Assembly: GCF_001517935.1 (NCBI RefSeq)
Contig: NZ_LOQF01000005.1
Location: forward strand, 1 to 64,000
DNA: 64,000 bases
Source of the DNA: Sneathia sanguinegens
Lineage (GTDB): Bacteria > Fusobacteriota > Fusobacteriia > Fusobacteriales > Leptotrichiaceae
Reading direction: 5' to 3'
Shown here one piece after another: positions 1 through 8,900 of this stretch. The first letter of the stretch is position 1, and the number at the start of each line of letters is the position of its first letter. The notes beneath the pieces were generated by a model. That model saw only the letters and a program-made list of their open reading frames with translations. It was not told where the DNA came from and ran no database searches. Both the position numbers and the translations under genes were made by a program.

Positions 1-45
<45 letters not shown>

Positions 46-112
46 ATTTTTTTCAAAATTTTTCATTTCTTTTTTCAAAAAATGTAGTATAATAATAAAG
101 GTAGGTGATTTT

Positions 113-823
113 ATGTTATCTAAGAATAGGCAAGATAAGATACTTGAAGTATTGAAAAAACAAGGCAGAGCGAGTTTTATAGAATTAGAAAAAATTTTAA
201 AAACTTCCTATGCTACAATTAGAAGAGATTGTGAAGTTCTTGAAACTATGAATTTAATAACTAGAATTTCTAAGGGTGTGGAAATAAATATAGTGAAAGA
301 TGATATAGACATAGAATATCGAGAAATAAAAAATATTTCACAAAAAAAGAGAATTGCTAAAAGGGCAGCACAATTTTTAAAAAGATCTAGCTTTATTTTT
401 CTTGATTCAGGAACCACTATTAATGAATTAATTCCTTATCTTAAAGATAAAGATATAGTAGTTGTTACTAATGGAACTATGCATCTAAAAAAATTGATGG
501 ATAATAGAATTGAAACAATAATAATAGGAGGAAGAGTTAAGAAAAAGACAAGATCTGTGGTTAGTCCTGAAGCAATTAAGCAAATAAAAAAATATAGATT
601 TGATAGTTGCTTTATGGGAGCAAATGCTATTAGTGAAGAACTAGGTTATATGACACCAAATACAGATGAGGCTGAAATAAAGACAACAGTTATTGCTTGT
701 TCAAAAAAAGCATATGTTTTGGCAGATAAATCAAAATTAAACAAAATATCAAATGTATGTTTTGCAAATTTTGAAAAATGTATTTATATAGGAGAAGATA
801 ATGATATACACAGTAACACTTAA
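113..823 (+). CDS. DeoR-family transcriptional regulator of the fructose operon
   Basis: A 236-residue DeoR-family repressor. The N-terminal winged helix-turn-helix (about residues 3-57) has the family pattern, including the recognition segment SYATIRRDCEVLE. The C-terminal DeoRC effector domain (about 70-230) contains FLDSGTTINELIPYL and the IIGGRVKK segment typical of sugar-phosphate sensors. The gene starts after a GGTAGGTGA Shine-Dalgarno, and a TATAAT -10 box sits at 88-93. Its 3' end overlaps fruK by 23 bp, so it is the first gene of a regulator-fruK-fruA operon and probably autoregulates it. Family knowledge suggests fructose 1-phosphate or tagatose phosphate as effector; the sequence cannot tell which. 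Confidence 0.88.
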   Translation: MLSKNRQDKILEVLKKQGRASFIELEKILKTSYATIRRDCEVLETMNLITRISKGVEINIVKDDIDIEYREIKNISQKKRIAKRAAQFLKRSSFIFLDSGTTINELIPYLKDKDIVVVTNGTMHLKKLMDNRIETIIIGGRVKKKTRSVVSPEAIKQIKKYRFDSCFMGANAISEELGYMTPNTDEAEIKTTVIACSKKAYVLADKSKLNKISNVCFANFEKCIYIGEDNDIHSNT

Positions 824-1718
824 TCCAGCTTTGGATTATGATATTTATTCGGAAAAATTTGAACTAAAAAAATTAAATGAAACAAAAAAAATTGAATTTA
901 GAGCTGGAGGTAAAGGAATAAATGTTTCAATAATGTTAAATAATTTAAATGTTGAAACTATAGCTTTAGGCTTTATTGGAGGCTTTACAGGAGAATATAT
1001 TTTAAAAAGTTTAAATAAGCAAAATATAATGAGTGATTTTATTGAAATCGAAGATACAAATAGAATTAATATCAAATTAAAAGTTGGAGAAAAAGAAGAA
1101 ACTGAAATTGCGGGTGTATCACCAGTGATTTCAAAAGAAAATTTAGAAAAATTAAAAGAAAAAATATCAAAATTAAGAGAAGAAGATATTTTAGTTTTGG
1201 CAGGCTCTATACCTACTTGTTTTTCAGAAAAGTTATACAAAGACTTGGCGAATATAACAAAGGCTAAAGTAGTTTTGGATACTAGAGGAGAACTATTATT
1301 AGAAAATATATCAAATAATCTTTTAATTAAGCCAAATAAAAAAGAATTAGAAGAAGCTTTTAATATAGAACTTAAGACTAATGAACAAATTTATGAAGTA
1401 TGTAAAAAGTTTTTAGAAAAGGGAGTAGAAAATGTTTTAGTTTCTTTAGGAAAAGATGGGGCTATTCTTGTTAAGAAAAATAAGATGTTAGTTGCCAAAG
1501 TACCTAAGGGAATAATGATAAATACTATAGGAGCAGGGGATTCAACAGTCGCAGGTTTTTTAACAGGATATACTCAAAAACTAACTGATGTAGAAATATT
1601 AAGATTAGCAGTAGCCTGTGGTAGTGCAACAGCATATTCTTATGGTATAGGTAAGAAGAAAATGGTATATGAATTAATAAAAAATATAGAATGTGAGGAA
1701 ATTAGTTATGGACATTAG
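801..1718 (+). CDS. fruK: 1-phosphofructokinase (PfkB family)
   Basis: A 305-residue PfkB/ribokinase-fold kinase that phosphorylates fructose 1-phosphate to the 1,6-bisphosphate in the cytoplasm. The N-terminal TLNPALDYD and GGKGINVS motifs and the C-terminal GAGDSTVAGF motif, with the catalytic base at about Asp247, are characteristic of FruK/LacC. Its position between a DeoR regulator and a fructose PTS supports FruK. The closely related LacC (tagatose-6-phosphate kinase) is the alternative, and is relevant because agaS and lacD lie just downstream on the other strand; one enzyme may serve both routes. It overlaps the regulator by 23 bp and fruA by 11 bp. Confidence 0.87.
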   Translation: MIYTVTLNPALDYDIYSEKFELKKLNETKKIEFRAGGKGINVSIMLNNLNVETIALGFIGGFTGEYILKSLNKQNIMSDFIEIEDTNRINIKLKVGEKEETEIAGVSPVISKENLEKLKEKISKLREEDILVLAGSIPTCFSEKLYKDLANITKAKVVLDTRGELLLENISNNLLIKPNKKELEEAFNIELKTNEQIYEVCKKFLEKGVENVLVSLGKDGAILVKKNKMLVAKVPKGIMINTIGAGDSTVAGFLTGYTQKLTDVEILRLAVACGSATAYSYGIGKKKMVYELIKNIECEEISYGH

Positions 1719-3567
1719 AAGTTTATTTGACAAGGATCTATTTATTAAAGAACTTGTGTCGTCAACAAAGGAAGAAGCTATTTGCGAAATGGTGGAAAAG
1801 CTATACAAAAATGGTGTTGTAAGTAATAAGGAAGCTTTTTTATCTGAAGTATTAGAAAGAGAAAATATTGCACATACAGCTTTTGATACTGGTGTTGCTA
1901 CACCGCATGCTAAAAGTAAATATGTAAAAGAAGCAAAAGTTTTAGTTGCAATAAAAAAAGAAGGAATAGACTTTAGTAATGGTGAAGAAAAAGAAGCTAA
2001 ATTATTTTTCTTAATTGCTGTTCCTGAAAATGAAGCTAATTTACATATAGACATATTGTCAAAATTAGCAGGTCTTATTGAAGATGAAAAAAAGATAGAA
2101 AAAATATTAGAAACACAAAATTATGAAAGCTTATTAAATAGTTTGGAAGAAAAAAAAGTAGTAAATATAAAAGATAAAAAAGGTTTTGTTGTAGCAGTTA
2201 CAGCTTGTCCTACAGGAATAGCACATACTTTTATGGCAAGAGATGCCTTGATTAAAGCAGCTAATGAAATGGGAGTGGACATAAAGGTTGAAACTAATGG
2301 AACTGATGGAAGAAAAAATGAAATAACAAAAGAAGATTTAGAAAAAGCTAAAGGAGTAATATTAGCGATAAATAAATCAGTTGACGAATCAAGATTTAAC
2401 GGATATAGAGTTATAAAAGTAGGGGCAAAAGAAGGTATAAGTAATGCTAAAAAATTAATACAAGATACACTTGATGAAAAAGGAAGTATTGCTAATTTCA
2501 AAGCTAGCCTACAAAGTGAAGGTGAAGTAAAAACTGAAGGTAAGAATATTTATAAGCATTTAATGAATGGTGTTTCATATATGTTACCGTTGGTAGTAAG
2601 TGGAGGTATATTAATAGCCTTAGCCTTCTTAGTTGATACATTAACAGGTCATGGTGGAGCAGGATCTGATTTTGGATCAGTTAATGCCTTAGCAAAAACT
2701 TTAAAAGAAATAGGTGGAGCAGCATTTGGTTTATTTGTTGCTGTACTAGCAGGGTACATAGCTTTCAGTATGGGACAAAAATCAGCCCTTGCTGCAGGAT
2801 TAGTAGCAGGTTCATTAGCAGTAAGTGGAGGTTCAGGTTTCCTAGGAGCATTAGCAGGTGGTCTAGTAGCAGGTTATATTGTTTCTAAAATGAATAACTA
2901 TATTTCTAAAATTTCTGATAAATTTAGAGGTCTATATTTAATATTAGTTATACCTGTTGTAAGTGTATTAATTACAGGTTTATTGATGATTTTTGTTTTA
3001 AATCCTATAGTAGGTGTTATTAATCATGCAATGACAAATTTCTTAAATAATATGAATTCAGGTTCAAGAATCTTATTTGGTTTCATAGTTGGTGCTATGA
3101 TGGCAGTAGATATGGGAGGACCAGTTAATAAGGCAGCATATGTATTTGGAACAGGGACTTTAGTAGCTTCACTTGCTACTGGTGGAAGTTCAACTATGGC
3201 TGCAGTAATGGCAGGAGGTATGGTACCACCTTTAGCAATAGCTTTTGCAACAACAATATTTAAGAATAAATATACAAAAGATGAAAGACAAGCAGGTATA
3301 TCAAACTATATTATGGGTCTATCATTTATTACAGAAGGTGCTATACCTTTTGCAGCAAGTAATCCATTAAGAGTAATACCAGCTTGTATAATAGGTTCAG
3401 GTCTTGCTGGAGCTTTAACAATGTTCTTTAATATAAAGATACCGGCACCACATGGAGGAATCTTAGTTATGTTTTTATCAAATCATATTTTCTTATACAT
3501 CTTATGTGTATTAATTGGAAGTATTGTAGCAGCATTAATATTGGGAATATTGAAAAAAAATAAATAA
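1708..3567 (+). CDS. fruA: PTS fructose transporter subunit IIABC
   Basis: A 619-residue three-domain permease that imports fructose as fructose 1-phosphate. The IIA domain (about 1-145) carries phosphorylated His67 in VATPHAKSK. The IIB domain (about 158-255) carries Cys167 in TACPTGIAHTFMA. The hydrophobic IIC domain (about 285-619) contains the AVDMGGPVNKAAY segment of the Fru family. The ATG at 1708 is preferred over an upstream in-frame GTG at 1693 because GAGG lies nine bases before it at 1695-1698. It overlaps fruK and ends just before a strong hairpin. Confidence 0.92.
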   Translation: MDIRSLFDKDLFIKELVSSTKEEAICEMVEKLYKNGVVSNKEAFLSEVLERENIAHTAFDTGVATPHAKSKYVKEAKVLVAIKKEGIDFSNGEEKEAKLFFLIAVPENEANLHIDILSKLAGLIEDEKKIEKILETQNYESLLNSLEEKKVVNIKDKKGFVVAVTACPTGIAHTFMARDALIKAANEMGVDIKVETNGTDGRKNEITKEDLEKAKGVILAINKSVDESRFNGYRVIKVGAKEGISNAKKLIQDTLDEKGSIANFKASLQSEGEVKTEGKNIYKHLMNGVSYMLPLVVSGGILIALAFLVDTLTGHGGAGSDFGSVNALAKTLKEIGGAAFGLFVAVLAGYIAFSMGQKSALAAGLVAGSLAVSGGSGFLGALAGGLVAGYIVSKMNNYISKISDKFRGLYLILVIPVVSVLITGLLMIFVLNPIVGVINHAMTNFLNNMNSGSRILFGFIVGAMMAVDMGGPVNKAAYVFGTGTLVASLATGGSSTMAAVMAGGMVPPLAIAFATTIFKNKYTKDERQAGISNYIMGLSFITEGAIPFAASNPLRVIPACIIGSGLAGALTMFFNIKIPAPHGGILVMFLSNHIFLYILCVLIGSIVAALILGILKKNK

Positions 3568-3570
3568 AAA

Positions 3571-3594
3571 AAGAGAGCAAATTTTTGCTCTCTT
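3571..3594. terminator. Bidirectional intrinsic terminator between fruA and lacD
   Basis: A perfect 10 bp stem (3571-3580 with 3585-3594) around an ATTT loop is preceded by A residues and followed by a T-rich stretch. It lies between convergent genes and can serve both strands. Confidence 0.85.
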
Positions 3595-3596
3595 AT

Positions 3597-4577
3597 TTAT
3601 TTTTCAAGTTTAAATTTCCAATTTGTTGCAGTATTATTTAATACCTTATTCAAAGAAAGAATATTTTTTTGACAAGTATTATTAATATGTTCTTCACAAG
3701 CTAGTGCTGATTCTTTTGCAAAATATTCAACTGAACTTTGCCAAGTTGCTCTACCACAAAGAACACCATTGAATTTTGCTTTAGCTTTTTTAGCAAGTGA
3801 AAGTGATTTTTCAAATATATCCATACTTACACCTCCACTTAAGAAAATGTATGGAAGATCTGTTGCATCTGATTGTTCTTTTAAGAATTTTATAGCATCT
3901 TGTTCAGTATAAACATATTCACCATCTTTTGAATATTCTTTAACGAAATTCATATCTATAGGCATTTCTACTTTTAAGACATCCACTTTATATTTTCCTT
4001 TACTGAATTCTTTCATTGTTGAAATAACTTTATGAGGTCTAACTTTTGCATATTCTTTTTTATCTAAACCTTTTTCAGAATAACATAATAATTCTAGAAA
4101 GAAAGGTATATCTTCACCAGCACATTCACTACCTAATCTTTCTATAAAAGCGTGCTTTACTTTATTAACTTCTTCTGAGCCATCTATATCATAGTAAAGT
4201 AAGAATTTAATTGCATCTGCTCCTTCATTTTTAAGTTTCACTACAGACCATTCATCTAATATATCAGGTAATCTATCTACTCTTGTGGCATCATAACCTG
4301 TTTTTTCATAAGCAAATAAAAGTCCGCAATTCTTGTCTTTTATTTGTGAAGCTTCTAAACCATATTCAGGATCTAATAAAATTGCAGAAGCAAAAGGACT
4401 TAAATTTTTTGAGATAAGTTTTTTGTATTCGACTATATCTGAATTTTCTACAGTATTTTTAAACTTAGACATCATCTTTTTTATAGACCCTCTTTGATCT
4501 ATTGCAAGAGCTCCAATAATTCCTTTTTCATTTGATAATTTTTCTAATTTTTCATATTTTTTTTCTGATATTTTCAT
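3597..4577 (-). CDS. lacD: Tagatose 1,6-bisphosphate aldolase, LacD type
   Basis: A 326-residue class I aldolase that would cleave tagatose 1,6-bisphosphate to dihydroxyacetone phosphate and glyceraldehyde 3-phosphate. The start GALAIDQRGSIKKM, the internal LLDPEYGLEAS and KFLLYYD segments, VDVLKVEMP (Schiff-base lysine region) and the FLSGGVS phosphate-binding segment match LacD; length equals the family norm. A good AGGTG Shine-Dalgarno precedes the start. It lies 13 bp downstream of agaS on the minus strand, forming a two-gene operon for amino-sugar phosphate breakdown. The kinase it needs could be the FruK/LacC-like protein at 801-1718. Confidence 0.9.
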   Translation of the reverse strand: MKISEKKYEKLEKLSNEKGIIGALAIDQRGSIKKMMSKFKNTVENSDIVEYKKLISKNLSPFASAILLDPEYGLEASQIKDKNCGLLFAYEKTGYDATRVDRLPDILDEWSVVKLKNEGADAIKFLLYYDIDGSEEVNKVKHAFIERLGSECAGEDIPFFLELLCYSEKGLDKKEYAKVRPHKVISTMKEFSKGKYKVDVLKVEMPIDMNFVKEYSKDGEYVYTEQDAIKFLKEQSDATDLPYIFLSGGVSMDIFEKSLSLAKKAKAKFNGVLCGRATWQSSVEYFAKESALACEEHINNTCQKNILSLNKVLNNTATNWKFKLEK

Positions 4578-4590
4578 ATAAACACCTCAT

Positions 4591-5658
4591 TTATTCATAA
4601 ATTTTGAATTTTTTAACAACTCTATTAACTTCTCCATGTGGGAAGGGATTATCTGTATTTAAATTAAAATGTCTAGACTTGAAGAAAGCAAACATTTGAC
4701 CATACATTAAATATGTGAAAATTGCTGTTATTAAATCTGTATCTTCAGAGTATAGATAAACATCCTCTGTAATCTTATCTTCTAATATTTCGTGATATAG
4801 GTCATTATCATAAAGACTAGCATGTTTTATAGGGTTTTTAAGAATGAAAACTATAGTATCCTTTGTTATTATAGATTTTGGACCATGTCTGAAACCAAGG
4901 GTACTATCAAATTTTGCTATACATTTACCAGCAGTCAATTCCATAACCTTAAGTGCTAATTCTTGAGATAAACCTTTAAAAGGACCTGAACCAAGAATAA
5001 CAATTCTATCATGTTCTTTATTCGCTAATTCTTTTATTCTATCAACAGAGTTTAGACAATATTTTCTTACATCTTCAATTTTTTGAAGAACATCTTTTGG
5101 CTTGTAGAAAATTAATATTGCAGTTAATAGCATACAACTTAGACTACTTGTCATTGCAAATCCTTTGTCATTTGTACCTGCAGGCATAAGGAAGGTAAAA
5201 GCATTTTCATTATTTTTTGCTTGTAGAGCAAGATGCCCATTTGGATTACAAGTTATATATAAATGATAAATATTTTTTACCAAAGAATTTGCTATATTTA
5301 CAGTTGCAACACTTTCAGGAGAATCTCCAGATCGTGCAAAAGATATTAATAAAGTTTTTTTGTCTTTATTTAAATACATTTCAGGATTAGTAACTATATC
5401 TGTTGTTGCAACAGATTTAAAGTTATATGTCTTAGTGCTATTCAAAAGAGGCATTAAAATATTACCTATAAATTCTGAACTTCCGGCACCTGTAAATATA
5501 ATATCGAAGGAGTTATCTAAATTAATTTTTTCAAAAAAAGCCCTTAAATCTTTTTCTTTTTGTAAATAATCTTGATAAAGTAACTTCCATTTATCGGGTT
5601 GAGAGCAAATTTCAAAAGAAGTATTGCATGCTACATTTTCATTTTCTAAAAAATTCAT
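4591..5658 (-). CDS. agaS: SIS-domain sugar isomerase/deaminase, AgaS-like
   Basis: A 355-residue protein with two SIS domains, of the AgaS group that deaminates and isomerises galactosamine 6-phosphate to tagatose 6-phosphate. The first SIS domain shows FTGAGSSEFIGN and FARSGDSPESVAT; the second shows ILGSGPFKGLSQELALK and the LGFRHGPKS segment. It lacks the glutamine amidotransferase domain of GlmS. It is the first gene of the agaS-lacD operon; its Shine-Dalgarno AGGTGATTTT lies at the edge of a duplicated regulatory region. No deacetylase gene (agaA/nagA) is nearby, so N-acetylated substrate would need an enzyme encoded elsewhere. Confidence 0.87.
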   Translation of the reverse strand: MNFLENENVACNTSFEICSQPDKWKLLYQDYLQKEKDLRAFFEKINLDNSFDIIFTGAGSSEFIGNILMPLLNSTKTYNFKSVATTDIVTNPEMYLNKDKKTLLISFARSGDSPESVATVNIANSLVKNIYHLYITCNPNGHLALQAKNNENAFTFLMPAGTNDKGFAMTSSLSCMLLTAILIFYKPKDVLQKIEDVRKYCLNSVDRIKELANKEHDRIVILGSGPFKGLSQELALKVMELTAGKCIAKFDSTLGFRHGPKSIITKDTIVFILKNPIKHASLYDNDLYHEILEDKITEDVYLYSEDTDLITAIFTYLMYGQMFAFFKSRHFNLNTDNPFPHGEVNRVVKKFKIYE

Positions 5659-5680
5659 AAAATCACCTCGTTTATTATTG

Positions 5681-5696
5681 AGTGGTATCTACCACT
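5681..5696. promoter_or_regulatory. Palindromic operator, NagR/HutC dre-like
   Basis: AGTGGTATCTACCACT is an inverted repeat with 7 bp arms around TC. It resembles the AGTGGTCTAGACCACT dre element bound by GntR/HutC regulators such as NagR/DasR. It lies just downstream of the minus-strand -10 box of agaS, suited to repression. The GntR protein at 24896-25618 is the candidate ligand. Confidence 0.7.
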
Positions 5697-5703
5697 TACT
5701 AAA

Positions 5704-5732
5704 AGTATATATCATTATTTTTCTAAAGTCAA
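5704..5732 (-). promoter_or_regulatory. Promoter of agaS-lacD
   Basis: On the minus strand TTGACT (5727-5732) is separated by 17 bases from TATACT (5704-5709). The operator at 5681-5696 immediately follows. In the second copy of this region the matching -10 has decayed to TCTTTT, consistent with only this copy still driving agaS. Confidence 0.75.
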
Positions 5733-5773
5733 CACTTGATATAATAAAAATCAAGATATATTACAAATATGAA

Positions 5774-5785
5774 TGGTAGATACCA
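5774..5785. promoter_or_regulatory. Second palindromic operator in copy 1
   Basis: TGGTAGATACCA, a palindrome with 5 bp arms, is the same half-site as at 5681-5696 and is identical to 11154-11165. With the first site it brackets the divergent promoters, so looping or double occupancy by one regulator is plausible. Confidence 0.6.
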
Positions 5786-5885
5786 GTTATAAGGCGAAGT
5801 GCCGATATATTTATACGGAAAACTATGGATAAAAAAAGTATAAAATTAAATTTTATAAATTAATATCAACTTTATTTAAAAAAAA

Positions 5886-5914
5886 TTGCAAAAAATGTCG
5901 AATGTGGGTATAAT
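5886..5914 (+). promoter_or_regulatory. Promoter of the autotransporter adhesin
   Basis: TTGCAA (5886-5891), 17 bases, then TATAAT (5909-5914), 35 bp upstream of the adhesin start. It lies outside the duplicated operator region, so the adhesin probably has its own expression signal. Confidence 0.75.
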
Positions 5915-5948
5915 ATTAGTGAAAATTAAATGATTTCGGAGGTTATGT

Positions 5949-8900
5949 ATGAAACATTTAGAATTAAAGGAATTAACAAGATACTTAAAAAAGAATTTGA
6001 AGAAAAAAATCTCAATATCAAAGGCTTTAGTAATTTCATATATCTTAACAGGATTAGTAGGAATTCAATCTATGGCTGACTATGATGTTGTCAAAGATGG
6101 AAAATATGTTGTTCGTGTGAATGAATATCATGTTTGGTTAGGAAAGGGTCATAAATTTTTAAGACATAATAACTCTAATGCTGAATATGTACTTATAGGT
6201 AAAGATTTGGAAGGAGATTTGTGGTCAGTTTCTACAGGTCTTTCAAATGTTACTGGTCAAAATTCAATAACCTATGGTAGGGCGCTTAGAAATCCTGGAC
6301 TATACTCTAGTTTAATAGGTACAGAAAGTACCATTGAAGGCGGGAATGTTAATTATACTATAGCATATGGGCATCAATTAAAGGCATCTAATACTGTAAA
6401 TGGAGTTTTAATGGTAAATAATGGAAAAATAACAAATGCTTCAAATGCTGTTATTGTGGGTACACAATTAGATACTGTATCTGCACAAAACGGAATTGTT
6501 TTAGGTAAAAAAGTTGATGCTGTTAATACTAATGGTGCTGTAATTATGGGATCAGATGATTCTGGTTATAATTCAGGGTTTGGTAAACGGTACCAAAGAA
6601 CAAAAGGTGAAGGTAATGGAGTAACTGCTATAGGAGCTCATACACAAGCTTTAGCCAATGCAGCGACTGCTGTGGGTGTTAGAGCTAAAGCTTCAGAGGG
6701 AGAAGCTGCAGCCTTTGGTTCTAATGCACAAGCTACTGCATCTAGAGCTGTATCTATAGGAGATAGAGCTAAAGCTACTTTAGAAAATTCAGTAGCACTT
6801 GGATCAGGTAGTGTTACAAAAGAATCAAGAAATCAAGGATATTTAATAGATGGAACATATGAAGAAAAAAATTATACAAGAGTAGCAGCCTTTGGAGGAA
6901 GAAGATTGCAAGATATATTAGCAGGTGCAGAAGATACAGATGCTGTTAATGTATTACAATTAAAAAATGCCTTAAAGAAAAAGATTAGTTTTGTTCCAGT
7001 ATATGAAACACCTAATAATCCTAACGTAAAAGAAGTAAGCTTAGACGGAAGTATTAAGATAGGTGTTGGAAATTGGAATCAAACAGATGCACAAACTCAA
7101 GAAGTGATAAGATTTGCAGGGGATAATTTATCTACAACTGCAACTAATGATGGAATAATGATAGCAATGAAAGAAAGTCCTAAATTTAAGAGCTTAAAAC
7201 TTGGTGAAGATGGGCAAGTAGATATAAAGTTAAAGGATAAAAATACACTATTATTAAATGATAAAGGTATTAGTGGACTAAATAAAGGAACAAATGATAA
7301 TGATGCCGTAAATTTAGCACAATTAAAAACAGGTGAAGATATAGATGTAAATAAGTGGACAGAAAAGTTAAAATTAAAAAATCTTGAATTAAATTTATTT
7401 GGTAATGTAGGAACTTCAAAAAAGACTACATTAGCTCAAGGTATAAAGTATAAATCACCTATACTTAAAATTGAAGCAAAAGAGAATGGAGAAGTACACT
7501 TTGAGTTAAATGAAGCTGGAGAAAATAAGATAAAACAATTAAGTAAAGCTAGTATAAGTTTGAAAGCAAAAGATAATGATCCTATAAAAGTGGAAGAAAG
7601 TAATGGAGCATATACTTTAAGCCTAGAAAAAGATAAATTAAAAAATTTAGTTGAAACACAAAATTTAGCAGGAAAAGATTTAGATAATTTAACAGATAAG
7701 GCTAAGGGGAATATTAAAAAATTATTAGAAGTTAAAGGTGATGATAAGGACATTAAGGTAGTAAAGTCTACTAGTGATGGTAAAGATGTATATACTGTAA
7801 GCTTAGAATCTACAATTAAAGATAAGATTGAAAAAATAGGAAAAGGTACTGTAGCTGACAATGATACTAATTTAGTCACTGGTGGTCAAGTTAATCAAGC
7901 TATAACTAATGTTAAAAATGAACTAATAAATAAAGAAATTCAATTTTCTGGTGATTCTGGAGATACAATAACTAAAAAATTAGGTGAAAAAATATCAATT
8001 CAAGGTGGAAAAACTTCAGATTTAACAGAGAATAACATTGGTGTAATAAATGAAAATGGTATAATGAAAATTAAACTTGCTAATAATATATCAGGTCTTA
8101 AAGCAATTAATTTAGGAGATGTTAAACTTTCTGATGAAGGTCTAGATGTTGGAAGTCACAAAATAACTAAGCTATCTGATGGTATAAATGATAACGATGC
8201 TGTTAATTTAAAACAATTAAGAGAAGTTTTAGACAAGACAGTAAATAAGGCAGTAATTAATGTGCAAGCCGATTCACCTATGGTTGTTGCTTTAAAACAT
8301 AAAGATGGTACATTAGAAAAAGTTGTAAAAGATCCTAATGATGGTAAGTACTACAAGATATCAGATATGGAAGGAACAAAGCATAAAAAAGATGCCACTC
8401 CAGTTTCGAAAGATAATGGTGATGACTTTGTTATAAGTACAATAGATGAAGATGGTGGATTAGCAGCAACTAAATCAATTAAGATAACAAAAGTTAAAGA
8501 TGGTGATATAACAAAAGAAAGTACTGATGCAATTAATGGTGGACAATTAGCAAAAATTTTAGGTATAGATGGAAAAACATATAAGATTGGTGATGATGGC
8601 AAAATTGTTAAAGTTGATGGTAACCCATTGTATGATACAATTAAGAGTAATCCAAGTACAACACCAAGCAATGCATTAGAAGCAACTAATGCAATAATTG
8701 CTGCAATTAATAAAGGAATTAAAATTAAAGCAGATGACGATGAAACAAAAGATAAGAATTTGGGTGATACTATAGCACTTATTCATAGTAAAGAAGAAAA
8801 AGATGGATATAGCGGTAAAAATTTAAAAACATATTTGACAGATAAGGGAGAATTTGCCCTATTATTCAATATGAAGCCTATATTTACAGAAGTTACAGTT

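Larger units (their letters stand above)
5670..5788. repeat. Duplicated divergent regulatory region, copy 1
   Basis: This 119 bp stretch aligns end to end with 11050-11168, roughly 85% identical by eye and with two compensating single-base indels. It starts exactly at the edge of the agaS Shine-Dalgarno and ends just past the second operator. Each copy holds two TGGTA-type palindromes and oppositely directed promoter elements. Together the copies bracket the adhesin gene as direct repeats. Confidence 0.88.

Noticed and set aside
845-1240. Minus-strand open frames inside fruK, fruA, the adhesin and other genes.
   Set aside because: They are antisense shadows in AT-rich coding sequence, lack ribosome binding sites and show no family resemblance.
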